Shown here piece by piece: positions 8,285 through 17,324 of a stretch of DNA of 49,129 nt. The notes below the pieces were generated by a model. It searched no databases. It worked only from the letters and a program-made list of their open reading frames with translations, and was not told where the DNA came from. The DNA is from an uncultured archaeon. Lineage in GTDB: Archaea; Halobacteriota; Methanosarcinia; Methanosarcinales; Methanoperedenaceae. How positions within the stretch are numbered: the first letter of the stretch is position 1; the number at the start of each line of letters is the position of its first letter. The DNA lies in contig CABMCA010000036.1 of NCBI GenBank assembly GCA_902384525.1, forward strand, positions 1 through 49,129, in the 5' to 3' direction. The translations under genes and the position numbers were made by a program.

Positions 8285-9469
8285 ATGAGATTTCTTTATG
8301 GGGATTCGACTGAATTCCGGATGCAAATAGATTTCCTGAGACTGCTGAACAATTTTGTAGAGACAGGTGTTAAGACTATAAAATTTGAAAATGCTGTTTT
8401 TGATTTCGAAGAAACGATAATAGACCGCAGAAGACTTAAGAATTCTGTTACGGATGAGATGGATAAATTTATCCTTGCAGTTGAGAACGCGATTGAGGGA
8501 GCAGTTTCCAGAAGTAAAGAGCAGGAAACGATAATTAAATATGCAGACAAGAGCAAAGAATATTTGAAAACATTCATAGAAGAAGGCAAGACAAAGTTCT
8601 CGGATGAAATATCCAGGGAAATCGTGCAACTTGAAAAAAAGATTGAGGAGGCAAACGAGGAGAACAGGAAATTATTGGAGACCTTCTTTATCTACGATCC
8701 CATACCTTCAGCAGGCAAAAAATATACTATCAAAGCTGTAGAAAAAGGTTACTCTGCAAACGTACAGGTAAACTGTGAAGGTGGGATTTCCTGCCTTTTT
8801 TACATTGCATCATCAGAATCCGAGTTCTGGAAAGGTCATGTAAGAGCCCGTGATTTTGTAAAAGGTATCGAAATCCCTGCCAGGATGAAAAAATCTTTTC
8901 TTAAAAAAGAACTTGTTCCGGATAATGTGAGCATCGATGATTTTCTTCTCAGTGATCTTATTCTTTCTGATAAAGAGCTTGAAGTCGTTTTCAGGAAAAG
9001 AAATGGCATCAGGGCTGAACAATTCAGATTGAAAATGATTTTAACAGAAGAATTTTCAGTTGAGGTGTCCTGTACAGAGGAGAATGGGGTAGAAACGAGC
9101 ATTAATGCTGTTCCTGAATTGAAAAATGAATTAAATATGTTGAGACTTCAAGAACTGGGGGAAAAAATTGCCGAGAAAACGAATGATCTTTATCTTAAGA
9201 AACAAAAGTTAGAGACCATTTTCCTGGAAGAAAAGGATATTTTTGAGGAGAAACTCGTTTTTGAACTCATGCAGAAGGTCGCGGGAATATTCGCTCCTAC
9301 CGTAGAAGAGATAAAAAAACGCAGTCCTTCGGGTGAGGAACTGTCTCTTAAATCCCAGGATGAATATGGTGAAAGACATGAAATATATCTTAAAAAATCA
9401 GAGGTAAAGGATAAACTCAATGAGATAGGAAAGAAGGGCCAAAAGTTGTTAGAGATCTTGGTTCTGTAA
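8285..9469 (+). CDS. Uncharacterised coiled-coil protein
   Basis: 394 residues; I do not recognise the family. The N-terminus (M-R-F-L-Y-G-D-S-T-E-F) is distinctive. Residues ~50-140 and ~275-345 are rich in Glu/Lys with heptad-like spacing, so two coiled coils probably flank a beta-rich centre (~145-270). There is no signal peptide or membrane helix. A GAGGTG ribosome binding site lies 5 bases before the ATG. The 40-base gap to corA would allow cotranscription. A structural or segregation-type role is possible but unsupported. Confidence 0.6.
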   Translation: MRFLYGDSTEFRMQIDFLRLLNNFVETGVKTIKFENAVFDFEETIIDRRRLKNSVTDEMDKFILAVENAIEGAVSRSKEQETIIKYADKSKEYLKTFIEEGKTKFSDEISREIVQLEKKIEEANEENRKLLETFFIYDPIPSAGKKYTIKAVEKGYSANVQVNCEGGISCLFYIASSESEFWKGHVRARDFVKGIEIPARMKKSFLKKELVPDNVSIDDFLLSDLILSDKELEVVFRKRNGIRAEQFRLKMILTEEFSVEVSCTEENGVETSINAVPELKNELNMLRLQELGEKIAEKTNDLYLKKQKLETIFLEEKDIFEEKLVFELMQKVAGIFAPTVEEIKKRSPSGEELSLKSQDEYGERHEIYLKKSEVKDKLNEIGKKGQKLLEILVL

Positions 9470-9492
9470 AGGACAGCAAAATAAAAAAATGA

Positions 9493-9517
9493 ATGAATTT
9501 ACCTGAGGTAAATTCAT
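9493..9517. terminator. Bidirectional hairpin terminator
   Basis: A perfect 11-bp inverted repeat (9493-9503 with 9507-9517) with a 3-base loop sits between two convergent genes. An A-run lies on its left (9483-9489) and a T-rich tract on its right, so transcripts from both directions end in a stem followed by U-rich sequence. Confidence 0.7.
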
Positions 9518-9534
9518 ATTGTATATTTCTTTTA

Positions 9535-11490
9535 TCAGATCTTCTCCAGCTGCACATTATCAATGAAGTATGTGTCTCCTGCTTTCGCAAATGGTGCAAG
9601 CCAGAACATTAAACGTCCATCGGTTACCGCACCTGCAAAACCAGTCGTATCAAATTCAGTCGTAAAAGACTGCCAGCTCGTGCCAAGATTTGCCCTGTAG
9701 GATAAACCGTAGTTGGTATATGGTGAACCGTGCTTAATTAAATTCACACTAAGATCATGTCCGGACGTCGAATATGCTGAAAAAGTCAGCCGATAGCGTG
9801 TGTTTGGTTCCAGTGATATCCCTTTCTGATATAATTGGATATTCGTACCTCCGCTATTCAGAACAATATTTGCAGAATTAGATCCCTCAGAGGCTGGTGG
9901 GCCTGTAGTGAATGTCCCGGTTCCATTTGTATAGAAGGTCCAGGAAGCGGTACCGGATTCAAACCCGGGGTTCTTGATAATATTGGGTGTACTGACAGTA
10001 CCTGCTGAAAGTGATTTTACATACTCTACCACGTCTCCCTTCTCCTGAGCTGTCAGGTTCAGATTAAAGAAGGTGTTATAATGATCTACTACGTCCAGCA
10101 GTGTCTTGAAGCGCCCGTCATGGTAGAAACGGCCCTTGTTCTCCGGCTTCATGAATAAACCGTTCTCACGTACGAATATACCCGCAAGGTTCATTGTCTT
10201 GTAAACTCCATCCGGCGCCCGGTCTGCCTGGAAACTGTCTATACCGATTTCAGATGGCTTATGCAAGTTCCATCCAGGTTCTGTCCAGAGCGGTTCTACA
10301 TGGCAGTTGTTGCACTGCGCCTTTCCGCTAAAGAGTTCATCTCCGCGTTCAGCAGCCTCCTTATCAAAGTCTACACCAGGCTCTGGCATAGGCGATGGTA
10401 GTGCAAGCTGATAGAACTGAAGAGCTGGAAGTTTGGATGTTACCAGATCGTCATCAGGATTAATTCTTATATCTCCAAAGCCATTGGCAGCAGCTATCGG
10501 GAACCTGGCTGCATCATTCAATCTGGGGTCATAGAACCTTCCCTTGCCGTGCATTTCGAGAACGGCGACGAAGGCGTTCCAGTACGGGACCGAACCCCAT
10601 GAGCCTGTCCAGGTATGCTGGTTGAAACCTGCCAGTCCGAAAGCGTTCGGGATCAATGTGGCGCCGGATACATTCTTTCCGGTTACAACGCCATCAGTAA
10701 CCTGCTGGGGATTAAATGCTTTGCCATCCAGGAACAGTTCGGCATCGAATTTCCCGGGGCCCCAGCTGTTAAGCACTGTTCGCACTGTGGGTTCGGGAAC
10801 GCCCAGAAGATCGGCTACAGGCGTAAGATCAGGAGACAGATTTACAATTGCGCCTACATTGAGGTCATGATTTGCCCAGCCGTCCAGTCTGTGCCCGATG
10901 CCTGGAGCAAACGAATCATCAACTGTTGAGTGGCAAACAGCACATGTAATCCCGACTGTGCTCAGTTTCCCATTATTATCAAATGAACCGTTAATACCAA
11001 CAACTGCATTGAGTTTAAGCAGAGCAAGTGTTGTAGCCGGATCATCAAGATCTACCTTTCCTTTTTCAAGGTCTTTGACCAGGTTCCTGGGAAGCGCATC
11101 CACATCAACTTTTAAGCCCACGGCCAGTGCGGTCTTCGGGCTGACGCCCGATCCCACCCCTCCGTTTGCTGCGCCTGCAATGGCCTGGTGTATTTTAAGA
11201 GTGTCACCCCAGAATGCCTCGTCGCCGAAAGTATCAAAGCGAAAGATTTGCCTGCCCTCCATAAGCATTCTGTTCGCATTTGCAAGAACCGGGTCTTCTT
11301 TCATTTTCCCGGGAACATTCATAATCCTGTTATCTGTGCTAAATCCATTGTCATCAATTTGTTGTGAATTTTCATTAATCTGATTCACTGTAGTTTCCTC
11401 AGAAGTTGCACTTACTGCGTTGAAGCCAACAATACCTCCCCCGACAATAAGGATAGCAACTAAAATACCAAATATGTATCTCTTACTCAT
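9535..11490 (-). CDS. Di-heme cytochrome c peroxidase-like secreted protein with C-terminal carbohydrate-binding domain
   Basis: 651 residues from ATG 11490, which follows GGAGGT by 10 bases; the in-frame GTG at 11508 overlaps that site and is less likely. An N-terminal hydrophobic segment (~5-28) is a signal peptide or anchor. Two C-x-x-C-H heme c motifs are present, C-A-V-C-H near residue 183 and C-N-N-C-H near residue 394, in a peroxidase/MauG-like layout. After a short linker, residues ~500-651 form a jelly-roll domain of the CBM4/9 type beginning N-P-G-F-E-S-G. The protein should act outside the membrane, perhaps in peroxide removal or electron transfer near a glycan-rich surface. The fusion is unusual. 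Confidence 0.8.
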   Translation of the reverse strand: MSKRYIFGILVAILIVGGGIVGFNAVSATSEETTVNQINENSQQIDDNGFSTDNRIMNVPGKMKEDPVLANANRMLMEGRQIFRFDTFGDEAFWGDTLKIHQAIAGAANGGVGSGVSPKTALAVGLKVDVDALPRNLVKDLEKGKVDLDDPATTLALLKLNAVVGINGSFDNNGKLSTVGITCAVCHSTVDDSFAPGIGHRLDGWANHDLNVGAIVNLSPDLTPVADLLGVPEPTVRTVLNSWGPGKFDAELFLDGKAFNPQQVTDGVVTGKNVSGATLIPNAFGLAGFNQHTWTGSWGSVPYWNAFVAVLEMHGKGRFYDPRLNDAARFPIAAANGFGDIRINPDDDLVTSKLPALQFYQLALPSPMPEPGVDFDKEAAERGDELFSGKAQCNNCHVEPLWTEPGWNLHKPSEIGIDSFQADRAPDGVYKTMNLAGIFVRENGLFMKPENKGRFYHDGRFKTLLDVVDHYNTFFNLNLTAQEKGDVVEYVKSLSAGTVSTPNIIKNPGFESGTASWTFYTNGTGTFTTGPPASEGSNSANIVLNSGGTNIQLYQKGISLEPNTRYRLTFSAYSTSGHDLSVNLIKHGSPYTNYGLSYRANLGTSWQSFTTEFDTTGFAGAVTDGRLMFWLAPFAKAGDTYFIDNVQLEKI

Positions 11491-11576
11491 ATTAATATTA
11501 ACCTCCACCTTACATTATATCAGAAAATTCTGATAGTATTACTATAAAGCATTACTATATATACTTTTTTCTGACC

Positions 11577-11685
11577 GGTGCTGTAAAGTTGTCGGTAGTT
11601 AATATTATTTTATTAAGTAAATCATAAGTAATTACCTTTCTTAAAGTTGTACTTTCTTTCAAACAACTGAAGACTTGACAGTACC
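11577..11685. mobile_element. MITE-like element, short copy (109 bp)
   Basis: Both ends carry matching inverted repeats: the left end GGTGCTGTAAAGTTGTCGG and the reverse complement of the right end GGTACTGTCAAGTCTTCAG agree at about 18 of the outer 24 positions. The same ends and ~70 bp of interior next to the right end recur at 19299-19638. There is no coding capacity, as expected for a miniature element moved in trans. It lies between the start of the heme peroxidase gene and the end of scpB. I could not define a target-site duplication. Confidence 0.65.
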
Positions 11686-11697
11686 CAAAACTCTAAT

Positions 11698-12792
11698 TCA
11701 CGTTCTTCCCTTTTTCAACCCCTCGATCAATGCATCATACTTCTGGCTGATCCTCTTCACAACATCCTTTTCTGCATTTTTATGAGTGGGTATCAGAATA
11801 TCGGCCCCTGTGCCGATCTCCTGCCCTTCACTCGATGTTCCGTAATCAGGCGCTATCTTTATGCCATCCGCTGAAATCCCCAGGCCCATTTCATTGATCA
11901 TCCGCGATATCATTTCTGTCTGTGGCATGACCTTTGCGGTTATGAAATTGGCTTTATCAATATACTCATCCTTTAATTCCGAAATGTACTGGATGCTTTC
12001 CTTTACTTTTCTTTTGCTTCCGTATTCTGCAAGTATATTGATGGAGTTGATAATATCTTCAAAAGTTGTTGCCTGGATCTCAATTATTCTTCCGTCAAAG
12101 ATCTTGCTCACTCTTTCCTTATATCCTTTTGAAATTACAAGAACACCCAGTTCCTGTATGCGGTCATGCTCCTCTTCCGTAGGTGTATACGGATTGATCA
12201 CAGTATATTCTGCTATACCGCAAAGCTCCATCAAAGATTCATACATCGGGCTTACGCCGATCCCCTGCTTTCCGAGCCACTTGTCAAGGCCCATTTTCTG
12301 CTCCCTGGCAAGCTCTATGATCTTTCTTTTTATAGCTTCAGGATCGCCGGATTCAAGGTTAAAATACTCTGCAAATCTCTGCGTGGTCGCAAGAAGCCGC
12401 GTTCTTCCGTGCTGGACTGCCGAGATAAAACCGCTTTCTTCAAGTTCCCTCACATGATCATAGGTCGCAGGACCTCTCCTGTCAACAAGTTCTGCTACTG
12501 TTATGGGCTGATGATATGCTATCATGGCAAGTGTCCGCAGAACCGGTGAGCGCAGCTCTTTCGGCGCTATTGACCGAACCTTTTCGGCAAATTCCGGTTT
12601 TACCTGCATTATGAACCTGCTATCCATTTCCTTTATTTCAATAGCGCTATCGCGCGCTATATATTCATCTGCCAGTTGCTGGAGCAGCTCCCTGACATTT
12701 TTTGCCCGCACCAGGTTCTTAAGCTGTCCAATATCAAGAGGCTCACCTGATGCAAAAAGCGCAGCTTCCAATATCTCCTTATCCCCGCTCAT
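11698..12792 (-). CDS. scpB: Segregation and condensation protein ScpB, with long C-terminal extension
   Basis: 364 residues. Residues ~1-180 are the ScpB double winged-helix domain (L-E-A-A-L-F-A-S-G-E-P and R-S-P-V-L-R-T-L-A-M-I-A-Y-H-Q-P are diagnostic). ScpB dimers bind the kleisin ScpA and help SMC organise and segregate the chromosome. Residues ~190-364 are an extension absent from typical bacterial ScpB (about 180-200 residues); I do not recognise its fold. The start overlaps the scpA stop by 4 bases (ATGA), so the two are coupled. Confidence 0.9.
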   Translation of the reverse strand: MSGDKEILEAALFASGEPLDIGQLKNLVRAKNVRELLQQLADEYIARDSAIEIKEMDSRFIMQVKPEFAEKVRSIAPKELRSPVLRTLAMIAYHQPITVAELVDRRGPATYDHVRELEESGFISAVQHGRTRLLATTQRFAEYFNLESGDPEAIKRKIIELAREQKMGLDKWLGKQGIGVSPMYESLMELCGIAEYTVINPYTPTEEEHDRIQELGVLVISKGYKERVSKIFDGRIIEIQATTFEDIINSINILAEYGSKRKVKESIQYISELKDEYIDKANFITAKVMPQTEMISRMINEMGLGISADGIKIAPDYGTSSEGQEIGTGADILIPTHKNAEKDVVKRISQKYDALIEGLKKGRT

Positions 12793-13481
12793 GATGCTGC
12801 CCTGCTTATGAAAAGTTCACCAAAGAATTCTTCCTGTTCGATCCATATTTCCTTTCTCGTAGCAAGGAATAAAATCGCAAGATAAGCCATTAACATTCCC
12901 GTCCTGTCAAGTGGAGAGGACAAATCTGAAAATTTAATAGATTTTTGTTTTTCCAATAATTCATTTAATATTAATCTCATCTTCCCAATCCTGCTTTCTA
13001 TATCTTCATCATGGGCCACTGAAAGAACATCCTCAAGAGTTGCCCTGATCTCATCCTTTTTATTGTCAACGCGATTAAGCCTCTTTTTTTCAAATGCTTC
13101 TGCCTTCTTTAACTCAGTCAATAATTCTTCAAGCGTCACCGGTCTTTTTGAATAACGGCGAAGGGGCATGGAAGGCACCGGATAATCGCTTATTTCAAAA
13201 TTATCCGACTCAAGATCTATCTCCTCCGGAGGTTCTTCCACTTCAACAAGGGCATTTGATTTCATGCGCAGCAATATCGAAGCGTAAAGGAGAGTTCGCC
13301 CTGAAACGCGAAGATCCATTTTCTCAAGCTCATCTACCCGCTTTAAGAATTTGTCCGTAAGTTCAACGATGTTGATATTCCATGGATCGATTTCACCATT
13401 TTTGGCAAGATTTACCAGGATCTCAATTGGTTCTTCCAGTATATCTTCTTCCGGAATTACCTTAGCCTCTCCTTCAGTCAT
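12789..13481 (-). CDS. scpA: Segregation and condensation protein ScpA (kleisin)
   Basis: 230 residues with the kleisin layout. The N-terminal helical part contains E-P-I-E-I-L-V-N-L-A-K-N-G-E-I-D-P-W, the SMC-neck-binding signature. An acidic/proline linker with R-R-Y-S-K-R-P-V-T follows, and a C-terminal winged helix (~165-230) binds the SMC head. It bridges the SMC heads and recruits ScpB, whose gene follows with a 4-base overlap. No smc gene is in the window. Confidence 0.9.
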   Translation of the reverse strand: MTEGEAKVIPEEDILEEPIEILVNLAKNGEIDPWNINIVELTDKFLKRVDELEKMDLRVSGRTLLYASILLRMKSNALVEVEEPPEEIDLESDNFEISDYPVPSMPLRRYSKRPVTLEELLTELKKAEAFEKKRLNRVDNKKDEIRATLEDVLSVAHDEDIESRIGKMRLILNELLEKQKSIKFSDLSSPLDRTGMLMAYLAILFLATRKEIWIEQEEFFGELFISRAAS

Positions 13482-13522
13482 ATTCTGATGATAATAAGCA
13501 TATAAAGCACATAAGCATTTTG

Positions 13523-14443
13523 TTAGATATTGTGTTTTCCACCGTCCTTCGACAGCAGCACTACGCGGCTTCCACTTGAATCATCTGCAATACGATATTC
13601 AAGCGCTTCTGCAACCTGTCCTGAAAAACCAAGAACCTCCTCATGTGAAGGCATATTATCCTGGGAAAGCCGCTTTCTTGAAAAACCAAGATGCATATAT
13701 GCTTTCAATTCTACATAATCAGGTCGGGCAAGTTCTATAAGGCGCGCGTAACCTTCCGGATCCACCATATTCACTCCTTTTGTCAGGGTTATCCTGATGG
13801 CCGTTCTTGTGCCTGATCGTTTCAGGATTTCAAGTGACTGCTTTATGTTTTCCCAGCTATCCCCTATTGGTGAACATGCTTTTTCATACGTATTTTCATC
13901 CGGTGCATTAAGGCTTATATAAAGCTGCGTGGGTTTTATTTTTTCTACCATGTCAGGGATCGTGCCATTTGTGACCACAAAAGTAGTCATATCATTTTTA
14001 TGGAACTCCTCTATCAATTCAGGAAGGTAGGGATACATTGTTGGCTCGCCTGATAACGAAATTGCCACATGTTTCGGGAAAAAAGCCTCTTTCCACCTTG
14101 TTTTATCCATGAATTCCGAACCGCCATAACCTGAAATAAGCCGTTTGTGTTCATTAAAGACCGCTTTAACGATCTCTTCCGGAGTGTCCCATACATGAGG
14201 TACCTGTACAGGTACTTCTACAGCCCGCCAACAGTGAAGGCACCTGTGGTTGCAGACAAGCGTGGGAGTCATCTGTATGCACCTGTGGGATGTCATCCCG
14301 TAGAACTTTGATTTATAACATGCCCCCGTATTGCGGATACTTTTGTTGAGCCACAGGCATGTTTTCACAGCGCTATGGGTTCCAGCAAGGTGATAACCAT
14401 GTTTTTTAAGAAGTGATTGTGTAGTTTCCGGTATAGAGTTCAT
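13523..14443 (-). CDS. taw1: 4-demethylwyosine synthase (archaeal TYW1)
   Basis: 306 residues. The radical-SAM cluster motif C-x3-C-x2-C is at C64, C68 and C71 (C-N-H-R-C-L-H-C-W). Three more cysteines (C29, C42, C55) fit the second 4Fe-4S cluster of TYW1. The enzyme condenses N1-methylguanosine-37 of tRNA-Phe with carbons from pyruvate to give the tricyclic wyosine base. As in archaea, there is no flavodoxin domain. It is transcribed in the same direction as scpA but with its own 41-base spacer, and divergently from the methionine adenosyltransferase gene, whose product makes its SAM. Confidence 0.93.
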   Translation of the reverse strand: MNSIPETTQSLLKKHGYHLAGTHSAVKTCLWLNKSIRNTGACYKSKFYGMTSHRCIQMTPTLVCNHRCLHCWRAVEVPVQVPHVWDTPEEIVKAVFNEHKRLISGYGGSEFMDKTRWKEAFFPKHVAISLSGEPTMYPYLPELIEEFHKNDMTTFVVTNGTIPDMVEKIKPTQLYISLNAPDENTYEKACSPIGDSWENIKQSLEILKRSGTRTAIRITLTKGVNMVDPEGYARLIELARPDYVELKAYMHLGFSRKRLSQDNMPSHEEVLGFSGQVAEALEYRIADDSSGSRVVLLSKDGGKHNI

Positions 14444-14568
14444 TTATTTCATTTTTCTGTAAATTTAGTATCCAGCATTAAATTAACATGAATAAATAGA
14501 TTTACATAAACAAAAAGTTATTATATGGTAAAAAGCATCATTTGAAGAAAACCTTTTGAGGTAATTAA

Positions 14569-15765
14569 ATGGCAAGAAACATTCGCGTGGAAAAAATCAC
14601 ACAGACTCCAATTGAAAAACAGGAGATTGAAATAGTAGAAAGAAAAGGTGTAGGGCACCCGGACAGCATGGCTGACGGTTTTGCAGAATCAGTAAGCAGG
14701 GCGCTTTGCAATGAATATATCAAAAAATGCGGCACGATCCTTCATCATAATACCGACCAGGTAGAAGTCGTAGCCGGACGTTCCTGTCCTGAATATCAGG
14801 GTGGGGAATTGATCTCACCTATCTACGTATTACTTGTTGGAAGGGCAACAAAAGAATTCAAGGATACAAAAATAGCCTCAGATACCACTGCAATAAGAGC
14901 TGCAAAGAATTATCTGAAAGCCACTCTTCCTGACATTGATTCAGAACATGATATTATCATAGACTGTAAACTTGGTACAGGCTCAACAGACCTCCAGAGT
15001 GTATTTAATCGCAGAAAAGCGCCAATGGCCAATGATACATCTTTTGGTGTTGGCCATGCCCCGTTTTCAGAAGTGGAGAATATAGTTTACAATACCGAAC
15101 GCCAGATGGTCTTGAACTTCAAGAAGGATCTTCCCGCCATCGGAACAGACATCAAGGTCATGGGTATGAGAAAGAATGAAAAAATAACCCTGACAGTAGC
15201 ATGTGCCATGATAGGCAAATATGTTGATGACCAGGCACATTACTTCAATATAAAAGAAGAACTTCGCAGCAAAATATGCGATCTTGCTGAAGAATATACC
15301 GACCGGGAAGTAGAAGTCTTCATAAATACGGGTGATGATGAAAAAACAGGCTCGGTTTACCTGACAGTTACAGGAACTTCTGCTGAAATGGGTGACGATG
15401 GCTCAGTCGGGCGCGGCAACAGGTGCAACGGCCTGATCACGCCGAACAGGCCCATGAGCATGGAAGCCACAAGCGGAAAGAATCCTATAAACCATGTAGG
15501 AAAACTATACAACCTTCTTTCTAACCAGATCGCTAAGGATATTGCAGCAAATGTCTCAGGTATCGAAGATATTTATATCAGGATACTTTCCCAGATCGGT
15601 CATCCGATCGATGAGCCATTGATCGCAAGCGCCCAGGTAATACCGCAGGATGGGGCCAATATGAAAGTCATCAAATCTGAGTCTGAAGCCATCATTGAAA
15701 AATGGCTCAACGATATTACAAAGATCACCGATATGACTACCAGGGGAGAGCTGGAAACGTTCTAG
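14569..15765 (+). CDS. mat: Methionine adenosyltransferase, archaeal type (canonical copy)
   Basis: 398 residues, full length for the archaeal family, which is unrelated in sequence to bacterial MetK. Conserved blocks are [36 protein letters not shown] and [10 protein letters not shown]. It makes SAM from methionine and ATP in the cytoplasm. A GAGGTAAT ribosome binding site precedes the ATG. The stop overlaps the convergent yjbQ stop by 4 bases. A second, divergent copy lies at 26135-27334. Confidence 0.95.
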   Translation: MARNIRVEKITQTPIEKQEIEIVERKGVGHPDSMADGFAESVSRALCNEYIKKCGTILHHNTDQVEVVAGRSCPEYQGGELISPIYVLLVGRATKEFKDTKIASDTTAIRAAKNYLKATLPDIDSEHDIIIDCKLGTGSTDLQSVFNRRKAPMANDTSFGVGHAPFSEVENIVYNTERQMVLNFKKDLPAIGTDIKVMGMRKNEKITLTVACAMIGKYVDDQAHYFNIKEELRSKICDLAEEYTDREVEVFINTGDDEKTGSVYLTVTGTSAEMGDDGSVGRGNRCNGLITPNRPMSMEATSGKNPINHVGKLYNLLSNQIAKDIAANVSGIEDIYIRILSQIGHPIDEPLIASAQVIPQDGANMKVIKSESEAIIEKWLNDITKITDMTTRGELETF

Positions 15766-16151
15766 CTTTCCACTATTTTTATATTTACAGTGCGCTTGCG
15801 GGGCCCGTCAAGTTCAACAAAAAAGATACTTTGCCATGTGCCAAGTACAGGATGCCCGTCTTCGACCGGGACTGTTTCGCTCATTCCCAGAAGCACGGCG
15901 CGCAGATGTGCATGTGCATTATTATCAATTTGATTGTGCGCATAGCTTTTGTTTTCCGGAATAAGGTTTTCTAACATACCCAATATATCATTCCTGAGCC
16001 CGCGTTCGTTCTCGTTGATGATTATGCTGCCTGTGCTGTGGCGCGTGGAGATGACGCAAATACCATCCTTTACTCCACTTTCCCGGACAGCTGCACGAAC
16101 CCGGTCAGTTATATCGATCAATTCTGTTTGAGTTGTGGTCTTGATATCCAT
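15762..16151 (-). CDS. YjbQ/UPF0047 family protein
   Basis: 129 residues from ATG 16151, preceded by GTGAG at normal spacing; an upstream in-frame ATG at 16205 would add 18 non-conserved residues. Family marks are the S-T-R-H-S-T-G-S-I-I-I-N-E-N-E segment and N-A-H-A-H-L-R with D-G-H-P-V-L-G-T-W-Q. Relatives form trimers with a putative metal site and have been reported to have secondary thiamine-phosphate synthase activity; the physiological role is not known. It ends convergently with the methionine adenosyltransferase gene. Confidence 0.88.
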   Translation of the reverse strand: MDIKTTTQTELIDITDRVRAAVRESGVKDGICVISTRHSTGSIIINENERGLRNDILGMLENLIPENKSYAHNQIDNNAHAHLRAVLLGMSETVPVEDGHPVLGTWQSIFFVELDGPRKRTVNIKIVES

Positions 16152-16229
16152 GATTCTCACTCTTCCATTGATAAATGAATTTGAGGAATGCATAAGCTTT
16201 TTCATTATTTACCAGGATATAGGTAGTAA

Positions 16230-16838
16230 ATGGTATCAAAAGGAAAACTAATCACTCTTGAAGGGATTGACGGAACAGGAAAATCAAGTATCACTAAGAT
16301 GCTCCAAAATAAATTTCCTGAAATTATTTTCACACGTGAACCAACTCATAATTGGATTGGAAAGGCAGTGAAAACGTCGATTGAATCTGATACTGATCCT
16401 CTTGCGGAGCTTTTCCTGTTCGTGGCAGACCATGCCGAACACATTGCCAGGGTGATAAAACCTGCTATTGAAGAAGGAAAGAACGTAATATCAGACCGAT
16501 ATTCTGACAGCAGATATGCATATCAGGGAGCAACGCTATCGAATATTTTCGATGATGCGATGGAATTTGTTATGGGTATCCATAAAGGCTGGACAGTCGT
16601 TCCTGATCTGACTATTCTTTTCATTATCGATCCGGCCATTGCTGTATCAAGATGCGGTGTCCGCGGAGAAAAAACAAAATTTGAAAAGATCGAGTTCTTA
16701 AAGACAGTCCAGAGAAATTTTCTGAAACTTGCAGAAAGAGAGCCCGGCAGGTTTGTAATAATAGATGCCGGAGATGAACTTGCATCTGTTGAATGTCAGG
16801 TTGAATCGGTTATTAAGAAATTTCTGAATAATGAATAA
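16230..16838 (+). CDS. tmk: Thymidylate kinase
   Basis: 202 residues. The P-loop is G-I-D-G-T-G-K-S-S (residues ~10-18), followed by the F-T-R-E-P-T substrate motif and D-R-Y-S-D-S-R-Y-A-Y-Q-G, all classic for dTMP kinase. It phosphorylates dTMP to dTDP. It is divergent from yjbQ with a 78-base spacer. After the stop a T-run at about 16853-16860 may end the transcript. Confidence 0.93.
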   Translation: MVSKGKLITLEGIDGTGKSSITKMLQNKFPEIIFTREPTHNWIGKAVKTSIESDTDPLAELFLFVADHAEHIARVIKPAIEEGKNVISDRYSDSRYAYQGATLSNIFDDAMEFVMGIHKGWTVVPDLTILFIIDPAIAVSRCGVRGEKTKFEKIEFLKTVQRNFLKLAEREPGRFVIIDAGDELASVECQVESVIKKFLNNE

Positions 16839-17002
16839 AATATTGAAAAAATTATTTTTTTGGGAGTTCTGTCAAGTCTTGGGTTGATACAGATATCTAT
16901 CAAAACTTGGTTGATGGAATTATGGAAAAAATCTTATTGGAGATTCAAAACTCTTGTCAAAGTTTTGATTTCTCCATTAAAATTAATTCAAAGGTAGAAG
17001 AG

Positions 17003-17010
17003 TATATATA
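17003..17010 (+). promoter_or_regulatory. Probable TATA box for the PRTase-like locus
   Basis: TATATATA, preceded by a purine-rich stretch that could be a BRE, lies 62 bases before the ATG at 17072. Predicted transcription start is near 17030-17035. Confidence 0.5.
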
Positions 17011-17071
17011 CATTATCGGCTGATATAGCAAAAAATTGTATCTATCTAATTTGATAAAAAAGGGGATTTAA

Positions 17072-17323
17072 ATGAAACAATTCCTATTACATGCATGGGA
17101 GGATATAAATGAAATAATTTTACACCTATTCACTTCAGGAACCGTAATAATTTGCTTTAGCTTTGTGTTTTTCTTAATAGACTTCGTTACTAAATATCTT
17201 TTTTCTGAGAGTAATTATTCAATAATGTTGATGGAAATAGCTTCGCAGATGACTATTTTTGCTTTATTTTTTGTATATGTCTATAGAAGTCTTATACGAG
17301 CAATTAAAACTATAAAAAGATGA
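17072..17323 (+). CDS. Small membrane protein, unknown
   Basis: 83 residues with two hydrophobic helices (~21-42 and ~53-75) and basic residues at the C-terminus, so both ends probably face the cytoplasm. AAGGGG precedes the ATG at ribosome-binding distance. The next gene starts 1 base after its stop, so the two should be cotranslated and may form a complex. The family is unrecognised. The DNA is markedly AT-rich compared with the tmk gene before it. Confidence 0.55.
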   Translation: MKQFLLHAWEDINEIILHLFTSGTVIICFSFVFFLIDFVTKYLFSESNYSIMLMEIASQMTIFALFFVYVYRSLIRAIKTIKR

Positions 17324-17324
17324 T

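Noticed and set aside
11861-12457. 198-codon plus-strand frame inside scpB
   Set aside because: Antisense shadow of a conserved gene that overlaps scpA in the normal coupled way.
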